DNA of 64,000 nt from Euphorbia lathyris. Its lineage: Eukaryota; Streptophyta; Magnoliopsida; Malpighiales; Euphorbiaceae. The stretch is taken from assembly GCF_963576675.1 (NCBI RefSeq), contig NC_088918.1, positions 70,047,501 through 70,111,500 on the forward strand, read 5' to 3'. Of the stretch, positions 42,889 to 54,937 are shown piece by piece (within the stretch, counting starts at the first letter, position 1; every line of letters starts with the position of its first letter). The notes under the pieces were generated by a model. That model did not search any database. It saw nothing but the letters and a program-made list of their open reading frames with translations, and had not been told where the DNA came from. The position numbers and the translations under genes are program-made.

Positions 42889-45545
42889 TTATTCTGTTTC
42901 AATTGTGTTATAGGCCTCATGTTCTACTTGTTTGTTTTGAAGCTTGTCAGAAGAGGTAACCAAAACAATGTCATCAACATACAGGAGGATATAAGTTGTG
43001 TCTGTGCCATGTTGATAGACAAAGAGTGAGTGATCTGAGATACTGTTTATGAAGCCCATTGAAATTACAAATGTGGCAAAGCGTTGATACCAGGCCCGCG
43101 AAGCTTGCTTGAGTCCATAAAGTGATTTTTGGAGGAGGCAGACATGATCAGGATGCTTCGAATCTCGAAACCCTAGCGGCTGATGCATGTAAAGTGTTTC
43201 ATTAAGGTTGTCATGTAAGAATGCATTTTTGACGTCTAATTGGCGAACGTTCCAATTCCAAGAAACAGCAATACTCAAAACAGCTCGTATGGTTGTCGGC
43301 TTGACCACAGGGCTAAAAGTTTCACCACAGTCTACTCCAGCCAATTATCCTGATCCATTTCCCACTAGCCGTGCTTTGTACCGTTCAAATGAGCCATCAG
43401 ACTTGGTTTTGTGCCTGAAAATCCACCAACTACGAATAACATTAGCATTTTTTGGACGGGGTACGAGTACCCATGTCTTATTTTCAATAAGAGCCTCAAA
43501 CTCATCAGTCATGGCTTGTATCCAATTTGGGTCATGCAATGTAAGAGCTGGTGTTTTGGGAATTGGAGAAATGGCAGGTGACACAGAAGTTGATAAATTA
43601 AGCATACGGCGTGGTTTGTGTATGCCGTGTTGTGCGCGTGTTACCATATTATGAGTATTTGGATTGGGAATGATGGGGTTGGAGGACTCGCCATCACTTG
43701 CTGCGCGAGTGGGAGAGGATGAATTAGGAATGCTGGATGGGGATAATTGTGGAGATGTGGTGGAGGCGAGAGCAGGAGATACTAAATTGGACATGGAACT
43801 GACCGACGGACAGGACGAATTGATGGAGGACTGATGTTTCGACGTGGACGAGGGAGGGGACGAGACCGGACTGGTCGACGCAGACGAAGGAGGAGATGAG
43901 ACAGGGAGGTGCGACTCAGACGGATGGGGAGATGGTGCAGGCGAGGAGGACACCGGGTAGGGAATTAGGGACAGGACGGGTGTGGACGACCGGGACAATA
44001 GGTGGATGGGTGACGCTGGGGACAGCAGGAGGCCGTCGGTTTCGGTCGAGGCTTTAGGCGCCTGAGGTGCATTTTCTGGTTTCGGAAAAAAAATGGAAAG
44101 CTCGTTTCATCGAACACGACATGACGAGATACAATAATCTTATTTTTAGATAAATCGAGACATTTGTAGCCTCTATGATTTGCTGGATAACCAAGAAATA
44201 CGCAGGGGTAGGAGCGAGCCTCTAATTTGTGATGAGATTGAGTAGGAATGAGAGGCAAGCACAAACAGCCAAATGTTCTTAAGTGTGAGTATGAAGGGTC
44301 CCTTTGATATAGTATTTTGGTGGGAGAATGGTAACCCAAGATTCGGTGAGGGTAGATATTAAGCAGATAAGTGGCGATTTCTAGACCATGGTGCCATGAA
44401 TGAAACGGAACAGAAGCATGATTCATTAAAGTGTGAATTACATTATTTATGGTTCTAATTGTGCGTTCTGATTTCCCATTTTGAGGTGAAGTATAGGGAC
44501 ATGAGAAACGAAATTGGATTCCATTATTTTGACAGAACTGACGAAATGAATTATTGTTGAATTCACCCCCATTATCGCACTGAAAGGCTTTAATGTCAAG
44601 CTCAAATTGTGTGCGGACAAATGACCGAAAATGAAGAAATATGGAAAATACTTGTGATTTTTGAGCTAAAGGAAAAGTCCATAGAAAATTAGTGTAATTA
44701 TCTAGGAATATCACATAGTAGCGGTGACCACTAGAGCTTAAAACAGGAGATGTCCAGATATCACTGTGAATTAAATCAAAGGGCATACAAGTAGAATTAT
44801 ACAAGGACTGAAATGGTAATTTAACATATTTTTCATTAACACAAGAAGAGCAAACAGAAATATTCTTGATCCTATTACAAGAAATCAAATTTTTATTCAT
44901 CAGGGTGTGCAAAATTGGCGGTCCAGGATGTCCCAAACGATTGTGCCAAATATCAGAAGTTAAAGCAGGAAAAGCTGAATGAAAAGACGATAAGGTGGAG
45001 GAGGTAAACATGACTGGATAGAGGTCCCCGGTACTATTACATCTTATGATAAAAGTCCCCGTCTGTAAATCCTTCACAGAAAAACCTAATGGATCAAATT
45101 CCACAGAAACTTGGTTATCAACAGTAAATTGACGGACTGAAATAAGGTTCTTAATGAGTTTTGGTGCATGCAAAACATTGTTCAACTTCAATGGATGAGA
45201 TTTGGTGTTTAAGGATGCATTACCAGAACCACAAATAGGAATATAATGACCATTACCGACAATAATTTTATCATTGAGGCTCAAATCAAAATAAGAAGTG
45301 AGCGTACCTTTGTGAGCCGTCATGTGAGACGTGGCTCCTATGTCCATGTGCCACTGATCAGGAGGTGGTGTGATTGATATAGTATTCATAGCAGCGGCAA
45401 AATCAGTTGGAGCATAAGCCGGATTGGCTACATTAAGATGTGCTTGGTGCATATTAGGCTGAGGACTAAGTATCCCTGGTTGAGATGGATTGCCGGAGGG
45501 CATTGGGTTAGCCCATATATTTGTAGGGTACGAGCATGGCGGGGT
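42889..45545 (-). pseudogene. copia pol: protease, integrase, partial RT
   Basis: The protease active site reads WHMDIGATSHMT, with Ile where the family has Thr/Ser (D-T/S-G). GAG_pre-integrase HNRLGHPG follows, then the integrase core (DIWTSPVLSSSGHRYYVIFL, CDNGGEFNN, YTSPQNGKSERTIRTINNVI). A Ser/Pro-rich linker comes after a frameshift near 44000-44090. RT begins WVLVPRPKNANVIRSWWIF, is broken by a TAA near 43345, and continues RQLDVKNAFLHDNLNETLYM and LYGLKQASRAWYQRF up to LLYVDDIVLVTSSD, where homology ends. It is dead. Confidence 0.88.
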
Positions 45546-45548
45546 GGC

Positions 45549-46487
45549 CTATGGTTGTTGTAGTGGCCAGGGAGAATAGGGAGCCCATGGCTGACTGTAT
45601 GGGTACCGCGGGTAAGAGCCGACGGAATGGGATTGGTGTCGTCCGCCATGTCTGCCGCGGCTGTACCGTCCTCCGTTTCTGCTGCTGCGCGAATAGTAGG
45701 GTGCACGGTGGTGCGGCTTCCGTGCAGAAGAGTAGGAAGATACCGGTGTGGCTGTGGTGGTGGCAACCAGTGCGACAGAATCCGTAGGGGTGACAGATTT
45801 TTGGGCACGGGCTGTTTCTTCAAGAATCAGCATTGAACGGGCCTTGGGAAATGTCGGAAGAGGGTCTCTGTGTCGGATATATGTTCTAACAGTATTATAA
45901 GCTTCGATCAGTCTATAAATAAGTTGCAGAACCATCTAATCATTAGTGACAGGGCTGTCTATGTTGGATAATTGATCAAAACTAGATTTGATGTGTTGAC
46001 AGTAAGATGAGATGTGAGAGAAGTCATCTAATTTGATTTTGTAGAACTCTTGCTGAAGGAACATGGCACGGGAATGTTTATTGTCAGAGAAGATATCATG
46101 TAGACGGGTCCAGGCTCTAGCGGCAGTGGAATCAGGTTCTATGATAGTGTGAAGCAAGTCAAGTGAGATAGTGCTATATATCCATTGTAGGACAACAGCG
46201 TCAATCCGAGACCAGAGATCAGGGTATGTGGTTATCATAGGGTCGACGGAAGCAGGAGAGATAATGTGGTCAAGGACCTGAAAAGCTTTGGCATGAAGCT
46301 TGAACATGGCAGCCCAGGTTGGGTAAGGTCCTTTTTCATTGTCTAGGGTAATTTTGATGAAGGTGGATATACTGGATACTGTGAGGGATGGGTGAGTGTT
46401 GTTTAATTTTTTTGGATTTGTGTTCAGGGTCTCGAAATTATGGGTTTGAGGATTTTCATTGTTTGAGCTTGCGGAAGTGTTTGTCAT
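45549..46487 (-). pseudogene. copia gag (UBN2 type)
   Basis: It starts MTNTSASSNNENPQTH and carries the UBN2 core (YPTWAAMFKLHAKAF, WTRLHDIFSDNKHSRAMFLQ, FYKIKLDDFSHISSYCQHIK). A stop at 45936-45938 splits it, then a Gly/Arg/Ser-rich tail (NGGRYSRGRHGGRH) takes the place of a CCHC knuckle, and a TAG at 45546-45548 precedes the protease frame. All three parts are in one frame, so the ancestor made a single Gag-Pol. Confidence 0.82.
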
Positions 46488-46841
46488 GATTTGCAGTGGG
46501 GAAGAGAGGTGAGGGAAGGCGAGTCACGGGACAGGGGATGAAATCGGCGACGACGGCCGAAGAGGAGGTGGGGTGATCGGCAACGGCGGTCGAGAGGTGG
46601 ATGAGTTTTAGGGTTTCAGTTTTGGGAAGATAGAGAGGAAGGAGAGAAGTAGGTTAGGGTTTGGTCTCTGATACCATGTAACAATGTGAATAGCTCAGTG
46701 ATTGTTATTCATGTGTAAAACCAATATATACAGAGTATGTGATTACATTGTAGTGAAATACTCATTCTATATTCTAGGTTATAACTAAAGAGTTTAGTTG
46801 TGTGTTGAATATATAGATAAGTGCAAATAATATACTCTAAT

Positions 46842-47886
46842 AGTTTTAAGCCTTAGGAATGCTTGGATATGGTGGTTTTGATTATAGTAGTGACCGTTTC
46901 TTTTCGGGACTTGATGTCTTTGCTGTTATCTTCAAATAAATTGCAGTTTATCATGTTAAAACCTTGAATTTTCTTTCTTTCTTTCTTTCTTTCTGTCATT
47001 TCATTTTCTTGCTAGAAATTTCAAGCCTTTTGGTTTCTTTTGTAGATGAGGTTCTGTCATGCATCACAATACTATTACTGAAATAGGGCAATGATTATAC
47101 TGGCATTGCTTTTTTTACAAAGGAATTACTTGTTTTTCTTACTCATGCTTAGTGTTCTGCTGAGAAGACGTTTTGAATGCTAGATTTTCATGAAATTCGT
47201 GCATGATATTGTTAATGCCTACTTTCATGGAGTTCATTCAGCAGCAGTGATTAGTGGTGATAAGCCTTTATTTGTACCTTAGTTGAATGAATCTGTTTTG
47301 TCAATGCACAAGTATCACCTCTCAGAAAAGTTTTGTCAAACATAAATTATTTAACTAAGCCTTACATTATTCCGAACAGATGAAGCATGATGGAGAAACA
47401 TTTTGATTAGAAAGCAAGTTAATACTGAGTTCTACTCAGTGCTGATAGCGATAGGGTAAGGAAGAACCTTTAATGTTCTTCAGAAAAGAAGAATAGAAAG
47501 GAACATTTCTTACTGCTATGTGGCCAAATAGGCCTACTTCAAATTCAAATCGATTATGAATTCGCAAGTATTAATCTTAATTCATGTTCATTATCGGTAC
47601 ACTATGATTTGCAAAGCTATTCTTCTGTAAATAACATATATAAACTTCAAATAATGTAGTACCTTTATCACCTTTCATGTTGGGAAGATAGCTATCATGG
47701 TTTGAATTTAGGGTATCTTGTAAGGAAGGTACAAAGTTCATTACCCATTGTTCAGAAGCAACATAAGTGAACTATTATTTATTTATGATAAGAACCAGGG
47801 AATATTGCTTGCTTTCTGATTATTGTGAAAACGTGAACCAATATAGTTATGTCTAGTAAGTAATAGCCTTTTTTTATGTGTATCAG
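46842..47886. other. NAP1 pseudogene intron sequence
   Basis: AT-rich intron DNA with a TTTC microsatellite at about 46972-46995. No further coding signal. Confidence 0.4.
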
Positions 47887-48065
47887 TTGCTTATTGACTT
47901 GATGGCATTTCGAGAACAAGCTTTGCGTCTTATATTGGATCTAAGTAGCACAGTCATTACCTTGCTGGTGAGTCTCAAAACTGCTTTCTCCATTGTCATG
48001 CAACATATAATTAATCATTCAACAATGCCACACAAGTTCATCAAAACCAAGTGCGGTTTTGGGTA

Positions 48066-48237
48066 TGTTTGTTAAGAGGGATTGGAGGGAGGAAGTGGAG
48101 GAAGTGGAGGGTAGTGGGACACAAAATATCAAGGCATGTATTAGACATATTTATGACTGGAGACATGCTTGATATTTGTGCCCCACCCCACCCCCTCCAC
48201 TCCCCTCCCTTTCCCTCCTCCAATCCCCCTTACCAAG
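48066..48237. mobile_element. foldback MITE in a NAP1 pseudogene intron
   Basis: TAAGAGGGATTGGAGGG on the left pairs with CCTCCAATCCCCCTTA on the right, and the interior is also self-complementary (ACACAAAATATCAAGGCATG against CATGCTTGATATTTGTG). Almost the whole 170 bp can fold into one hairpin. The short ORFs on both strands follow from the palindrome. Confidence 0.7.
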
Positions 48238-48682
48238 CACTACCTAAAAGTTTGATTACTCTCTTAAACAATTACTAATGGACATGGAACTATGAAGATG
48301 TTTACTTGTATGTCCTTCCTCGCACGCTGAACCTTTTTGTTTCATTTTGTTGTTTCTACTGTGGAGTGAAAAAATATAATGCTTGTGAAATTTGCAGCCC
48401 CATCAGAACTCACTTATACTACATGCATTTATGGATCTATTTTGTTCCTTCGTGTGTGTTAACCTTTTATCTGAGAAGGCAAGTCACATTTCTGTTTCAT
48501 TATCTTTGGTTGTTTTTTCTTCTGTATAATTTCTTCCTTGATCCTTTATTTGAGAACTTCTGTAGACTTTGATACTGGAATTTCAAAGCTGTCATGCAGA
48601 TGCTAAGGAAAATGATGCTACAGATGTATAATCTTCTGCATGCAATGACAAGAAATGACAGAGACTATGATTTCTATCATCG

Positions 48683-50315
48683 GTATGGATAACTTTTGAT
48701 TAATGGGGTTATCTTTGTTTGTTCTCCCAGAAGAAATATTTTTAATGAAATGCCATGTTCCTTTTCATATCATCATTAATTCCTGGTTGCAACCTTTGCT
48801 CATTTTCATGTGACTGATTAAGCGCGAAAAGCTTATAATTCAAAATATTTTCATTATATATCAAGCCCTTTACCTTTTCAATTTGCAAACAATGATGTTA
48901 TTAACATTGTGAAATCTGATTTCAGTCTTGAGCTATTTCTCTTGATGGAATATATGTATTAATACATTCATTTGCTGCTTATGTTAGAAAGGATATAACT
49001 CTGCTTAGTGAAGTACGTGTTTTGAGTTTGAATCAACCACTTGAATTGCTTTCTTTGCAAATTCATTGTAAATGTGTTCTTATACTGGTCAAGTTCTAGC
49101 GTTATGCCATTTATTTATTGTTAGCTGACCGGATTCTGTATATTAAGAACCATTAGAAGTGTATTTGGATAAAGTTACTATACTTCCAGCTTTTTATTTT
49201 GTATAATGATAGATTGCGTTTTATAGATGTGATGTTAAAAGCTTTAACGTTGTTGCTTAACAATAAGTCCTTGAATGAGACATATTATTTATCTTAAAAG
49301 AAACTGTTAGCATTCTTGTGCTCCTGTTTTTAGGTCAATAAGCTTCTCCATATCCAGTTTCTGGAAATTACTCTGATTTCTGATTCAAAAGCGAGCAAAT
49401 TCTCAATGTACACATGAATAATTTTCCTTGTTAAAGTTTTGAGGAAAAGCATGGATTTGATAACTGCTGTACTATTTTATTAGCATTCAAACTAGTTTTT
49501 GCCAAAGCAAATAATTTGTGTGAGGTTTGAAAACCTGTCATGCATGCATGAGTTTACCCCAAGTAAGTTGTTCAAACATGGTATTTTCAGCCTTTAGGTT
49601 AAAAAGATTTGGTGTTGTTCATCTTTCTTGACCAGTTCAACTTAAAGGAAGGTGAACGTTTCTGTTTGTTTGTTAAGAAGCATCAGAATTTTATTTCTCA
49701 TTTGATGGCTTATTTAGGCTTCAGGAAGGAAACTAATAGTAACATAATGCTGAATGAACAAGTTCTTAATTTGGAACTGAATGAATATTTCAATGTAATT
49801 ACAAGAGATGGCCTGCAAAAATGAGAAGGGAAGATGTGTATGTGTGTGTTTGTGTATTGCATTCATGATAATATATAGAGAGAGCACTCAGTGACCGTTT
49901 TCTTGTAATAAAGGGAAGGATGATTAATTCGTATAACTAGGAACTAGATCAGTTCTAACCATTCACATTCTAATAAGCTGGATAATGGATGAATACTTCC
50001 CAGTGAATTGAAATTTCAACAATCTTTTTTAATGTTACAATTTGTAATCCGGAATTCCCAAAATCTTTTCTTCTCCTTGTGTAGACAACTCAACAAAATA
50101 CAAAACCCCTTTTTTGCTTTGATTCATGTTAAATATCTCCTACTTGTTGATTACATGCATTAGGAGACCTTTTGTCTGAAAAAGTGGAAAGAAGAATTGA
50201 TTATCCTTATTAAAATCTTTCATGGGAAAAAAAGGTTAGAGAATATGGACCTGTATGTGTGGTACTTATCTACTTGAGTGTTAGTATAATAATGGGATTT
50301 GTTAAACCTTTGCAG
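48683..50315. other. interval lacking the expected middle NAP1 exons
   Basis: The exons that should follow DFYHR (LVQFIDSYDPP...) are not found. A 72-codon ORF at 49609-49824 is present but unrecognised. The rest is AT-rich. Confidence 0.4.
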
Positions 50316-50448
50316 TGAAGTGCATGAACAGGCGCTTTTATCATGTGATGCCATTCACCATGAGAGGATGATATTGTCAAAGCAAGAAATTGGAAGAATG
50401 GTGCTATTTTTCACTGATCAGCCCAGTTTGTTGGCTCAAAACATCCAA

Positions 50449-51331
50449 GTAATGCTATATATAGGCATTTCTAAGACCTCTTTGTATACAGTGGTTGCTC
50501 TTCATTTATAATTACTTAATATTGCATTGAAATAAGGTTTCAGAAATTTAGATATTATTTTTGCATTTTTTAGATAAGTTTTATTAATTATGTAGCCAAC
50601 TAGATAACAACACGTTAAATTCTTTTGTTCAATTTAGGTGGGGATTGTTATTCAGATGTGGGCTTAAAATCCTTGAACAATATGGAAAAGCGTGGAAGCC
50701 TTCTAAGTCTTTTGTGCATTTAGAGGAAATCAAATATAATCTTGAAGGAGCAACATATTCCATTAATGCTATTTCTGGACACAACTCTATTTGTATGTAT
50801 TGTGTGAAGCTTTTGGTCCTTTAGAACGAATATTGTGGTTAGGCTATTCAATACATTAGAACTTCCATTACAAATTTGAGTTTGTGGTACTTCTCTTGAG
50901 TGACCAATTGAACATGAAAAAGGACTGCTTGAAAGATTGTGCTTCTAATGCCCTGTGATATACCCTGTATATCTAGGTAAAGAACCCAATTATATTCTTT
51001 TAATTTGTTTTAGTTTTGAGGACGACTTTGACCTGTCTTGCAGGTGAAAACTTTGTCATCTTTAATATTTTCAATTAATGTTCTGGGAGTTGCTTGTGTT
51101 CTTGTGTGGATGTGTATGTTATATTTGTACTATTGAAAAGGTTGATCTTGTAGAGATTTTGAAACAAGGAATTACAGCATGATCAGTATAAAAGGGAAAT
51201 TTAATAGTAAAAAATGAATGACTTAATATATTGTTTATTTTTCATTTTGATTTTTCCCCATATCTTCAGAAATTAAATTTTTCACATGTTAAACAAAAAA
51301 TTCATGGAACAATATTGCTTATTTTCTTTAA
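50449..51331. other. AT-rich DNA, no gene recognised
   Basis: An open stretch near 50640-50830 (KILEQYGKAWKPSKSFVHLE) is not recognised and has no clear splice or start context. Confidence 0.35.
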
Positions 51332-52027
51332 GGGTTAATTACAAAAATGGGTGTAATGGGAGGCCCATTTATATTTTCAGACCCATTATCAACCAACTTA
51401 CATACATAGACTATACCCTGGCTACTTTCCCAAAATGCCCTTCATATATATATATATAAGCATTTGCGCATTTTTTCACCCTATCACTATCTAACGTTCG
51501 CGAATTTTAAACGCCAAATGCCAAACTCGAACCAAGAGCATCTTCAACACCACCAACCTTTACATTTCTTCTTCCAGCGTCTTCCAAACCGATTCCAATG
51601 GCAAGAACCGGCAAGAAAGTATGTTATTTTGTGCTTTTTGATTAGGTTTTAATGCTTCTATTTCTATACTACGGTTTTTTACTTCTCATGCGATTTACAA
51701 GTAGGGTTTACAAATTTATTATGTTTTTTCGTTAGTTCATAGCTTCGTTTTGTAAGAATGATACTTAGAAATAGTAAAAATCAGTTGTGGCGAATGAATT
51801 TTGCAGAATCGACCAATTCGCGAATTTGAGTTTGCTTCGCAAAAATCTCAATATGCGAAAGAAAATCAAATTCGTGAGGCATATGTATAAGTTTCGCATA
51901 TGCTAGTTTTCGAATGTCATATTTGTGATGTTATTATTTACTTGACTAACTTCAACTACTTTGTGATGTTGAAGGGTAATCATTCTAAGTCTAATTCCAC
52001 AAAGAGGAAGAGGACAGATAGGAAGAG
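51332..52027 (+). mobile_element. left end of a MULE with a host-like gene start, broken by the SIRE insertion
   Basis: GGGTTAATTACAAAAATGGG at 51332 resembles plant Mutator-like terminal repeats. Inside, an ATG at 51598 starts MARTGKK, ending at a GT donor (51619). After GAAG, a second exon from 51975 reads GNHSKSNSTKRKRTDRKS up to the insertion point at 52028. The basic, nuclear-signal-like start resembles genes carried by some plant MULEs, but I cannot assign it. The rest of the gene and the right end lie beyond the SIRE element, outside the window. Confidence 0.45.
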
Positions 52028-52631
52028 TGTTGAAACACCTTTCCACATGATTTTGATTTGACAAAATTATTTAAGTAAAATTAAATGTATTCTAAACACA
52101 CTAAGTTTAAATGCTTTGATTTATTACACTAATGTGTTTGTTCAATGTTGAGTTAAATTGTTTATAAGACATAAAGACTAAAAGGCTTAAAGCCCAATAC
52201 GGAAGTCAAAGCCCAAGTCAAACAGATCAAGACAACTCGGCCCGCGTATGCAAAACGCTGTCGTTATGTACAAAACGTAGCTCAGCAGAAGAAGGATCGA
52301 GAAGACCTTCGTTGAACAACTTCGGAACGAAGCTGCTGAGTTGTATCGACAAAGAGTACAAGACAGCAGCTGAGCAAGAACAACCTCCAGACAAAGTATT
52401 TCTACTTTGAGTAAAGTTCAGAGGACACAGAAAGCTGTCTAGTTGACCTTACCATAAATGGAGAGACATTATGCCGGACTGACTAAAAGTTGCTCAGCAC
52501 TGACCGAAGACAGAAGATACTTGAATCTAATTGGCCGAGAGCACTGAGCAGAACTGAGTGACAACGACAGCAAGCCATTTCCCTCCAATGGTTATTTCGA
52601 AATTCGAAATGACTGATGCCTCAGACGTCTC

Positions 52632-52639
52632 TATAAATA
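52632..52639 (+). promoter_or_regulatory. TATA box of the SIRE LTR
   Basis: CTCTATAAATAGGGCC, conserved at 62646-62653 in the 3' LTR. Confidence 0.6.
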
Positions 52640-53055
52640 GGGCCTTTCAGTGCTTCATTCCATACAGAACTTTATCAAGCCATTACGCTGACCAAAATTC
52701 TACTCAAAGTTCTGTGAGAAAAAGCAAAGCAAATACTTACACCAAATTCTGTATCTTTTGTGTAAAAGTCTAGAGTGATTATTCAATCATCTAATCTTTA
52801 TCATTTCTAGAGATTAGAAAGGAGAGGCTGAGTACTCGGTTATAGTACTCAGCGAGAGATTAGGAGTGAGTAGAGGTATAGAGGAAAGTACTCTTGTTAT
52901 ACTCAGCTTCTAAGTTGTAAAAGGTTTGATGCTCTACCGTTAAAGAGCTCAGTAGAGAATTCGAAAGCTCGGAACGTGTTCCGGGGACAGGACGTAGGCT
53001 TAGAGGCCGAACCTGGATAAATCTGCTGAGTAACATCTTTCTAACCTTAAACTCC

Positions 53056-53058
<3 letters not shown>

Positions 53059-53117
<59 letters not shown>
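53059..53117. repeat. (TA)n microsatellite
   Basis: An uninterrupted AT dinucleotide run in the 5' LTR, much shorter at the matching place in the 3' LTR (about 63103-63112). It expanded after insertion. Confidence 0.95.
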
Positions 53118-53118
<1 letters not shown>

Positions 53119-53390
53119 CTTGCTTAAACAAAACTGACTAATTAAAGAGGTCACGCTGAGTTGTATACATTGAGTATCTGAGTTCAGGAATAGACTCAAG
53201 TGCTATTTCCTGACTCAAAGAAAGAAGTTGTCTTAGTCACCAGTTGACTAAGCTAGTGTCTTAATTTACTCAACGCGCTGTGTAATCCTTTTTCAAAGAA
53301 AAAGAAGTCAGCCTTAACGTACTAAAATTTTAAATAGTTCCTATCCCCCCCCCTTGGAACTAACTTGTTACGTTATAAGGGACCAACAAG

Positions 53391-53403
53391 TGGTATCAGA
53401 GCC
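53391..53403 (+). other. SIRE primer binding site, first copy
   Basis: TGGTATCAGAGCC, complementary to the 3' end of initiator tRNA-Met. A second copy is present at about 54876 because of the 1482-bp duplication. Confidence 0.85.
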
Positions 53404-53453
53404 TAAAATCTCACTGTGAAAGGTTTAACTACCTTGAGCTGATCCCCACTATA

Positions 53454-54694
53454 GCTGAAAATAGCACTCGGTTTCTCCCAGGAAACCAGACAACTCAGAT
53501 CTTACCTGAGGGGCTGTCCATTACTCGGCCTCCCCTATTCTTTGGGTCTAACTACACCTTCTGGAAGAATAGGATGAAAAACTTTATTCAGGCAACAAAT
53601 ATGAGTGCATGGCTTTCAATAGTCCAAGGCCCATTTGTTCCTGTTGAAGTTGTGGCTGGCCAAACAGTTGTCAAAGCTGAGGCCAAATGGACAGATGATG
53701 ATCTCAATAAACTACAAAATCACGCTTCGGGTATAAATATGCTTCACTGTGCGCTTGATGCTGCAGAATATAACAAGATATCAGGTTGTGAGTCAGCACA
53801 AGAGATCTGGAAGATGCTGGAGGTCACCTACGAAGGAACCAACAAAGTGAAGGAGTCCAAGGTGAACCAACAGATGAGACTATACGAGCTGTTCGAAATG
53901 AACGATGATGAAGGAATCTCTGACATGAATGCAAGGTTTACAAACATCATCAACGAGCTCAAGAGACTTGGGAAGATCTTCACTGAGGAAGAACAAGTCA
54001 AGAAGATTCTTAGGAGTCTTCCTAAAAACTGGAAAGCAAAGAAGACCGTTGTTGAGGAAGCTCAAGACTTAACCACCTATAAGTATGATGAACTCATCGG
54101 CTCACTGCTGACCCATGAGATCTCGATGAAGAATTTCGAGGTGAAGGAAATGTCTGAAGACAAGAAGCAAAAGTCTCTTGTCATGAAAGCTGACTCCACT
54201 GATGGAAGCTCAATAGACGATGAAGAGATGGCTATGTTTACCAGAAAGATGAAAAGGCTGTTCAAAAAGAATGCCAGATATTCTAAGAAGCCTTATAAAA
54301 AGTTTGATAAGTACAAAGCTGACTCCAGCGACAGCAAGTACAAGAAGGACAGCTCAAAGCCCATTACTTGCTTTGAATGTCTTCAAACTGGCCATATCAA
54401 GTCAAGCTGTCCCTCGCTGAGGAAAGAAAGAAAGAACGGCAAGAAGGCAATGGTGGCAACCTGGAGTGATAATGATGATTCATCATCATCTGAAGCTGAT
54501 GCCACTGAGTCAACGAAGATTTGTTTCATGGCTGACGAACTTGCTGAGCCATGTGCTTCTGAGCATGCTGACCCCTCCATTGCATCTGATGATGAGGAAC
54601 AGTCAACTGAGGTAATATCACTACCCTTGCTCAGAAATGAAATGGTAAATGCCCTGAGTGATCTTTACACACTTGTCAAAAGTGCTATTTCCTG
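53454..54694 (+). pseudogene. SIRE gag, first copy (no start, truncated)
   Basis: The frame is the same as in copy 2, but the start is ATA (53453-53455 region, ATAGCTGAAAAT) instead of ATG. It reads UBN2 Gag (NYTFWKNRMKNFIQATNMSA, YEGTNKVKESKVNQQMRLYE) through one CCHC knuckle (CFECLQTGHIKSSC) to the duplication junction, where it ends after LVKSAIS. It lacks the two nonsense codons of copy 2. Confidence 0.88.
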
Positions 54695-54937
54695 ACTCAA
54701 AGAAAGAAGCTGTCTTAGTCACCAGTTGACTAAGCTAGTGTCTTAATTTACTCAGCGCGCTGTGTAATCCTTTTTCAAAGAAAAAGAAGTCAACCTTAAC
54801 GTACTAAAATTTTAAATAGTTCCTATCCCCCCCCCCCCCCTTGGAACTAACTTGTTGCGTTATAAGGGACCAACAAGTGGTATCAGAGCCTAAAAGCTCA
54901 CTGTGAAAGGTTTAACTACCTTGAGCTGATCCCCACT

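Larger units (their letters stand above)
42889..46841 (-). mobile_element. decayed Ty1/copia element lacking its 3' end
   Basis: In minus-strand order: a short LTR (about 46841-46677), a primer site TGGTATCAGAGACCA (46676-46662, initiator tRNA-Met type), gag, protease, integrase and the first half of RT. The element stops inside RT near 42930. RT palm C-terminus, RNase H, purine tract and the second LTR are missing. It lies in an intron of the NAP1 pseudogene. Confidence 0.88.
41484..50448 (+). pseudogene. NAP1/GNARLED-type (SCAR/WAVE complex) pseudogene
   Basis: Six exon remnants in order: 41484-41642 (LNQILDYPNPVNHVFSEAFW), 41750-41824 (VDNVALDALNDSAEFHLQS then stop), 47887-47967 (LLIDLMAFREQALRLILDLS), 48398-48478 (PHQNSLILHAFMDLFCSFV), 48600-48682 (MLQMYNLLHAMTRNDRDYDF) and 50316-50448 (SEVHEQALLSCDAIHHER, KQEIGRMVLFFTDQPSLLA). 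In plants NAP1 is part of the WAVE complex that activates ARP2/3 actin nucleation. Defects are a TAA at 41807-41809 in place of Leu, no exons between DFYHR and SEVHEQ, and no 5' or 3' parts of this ~1300-residue protein. Splice sites remain canonical, apart from a GC donor at 48479. Introns hold an hAT MITE, a copia element and a foldback MITE. Confidence 0.88.
52028..53388 (+). repeat. SIRE 5' LTR
   Basis: It runs from TGTTGAAACACC to ACCAACA. The TATA box TATAAATA is at 52632-52639. A (TA)n tract of about 58 bases at 53059-53117 is only about 10 bases in the 3' LTR. The last 188 bases (from 53201) are repeated at 54683 as part of an internal tandem duplication. Confidence 0.92.
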
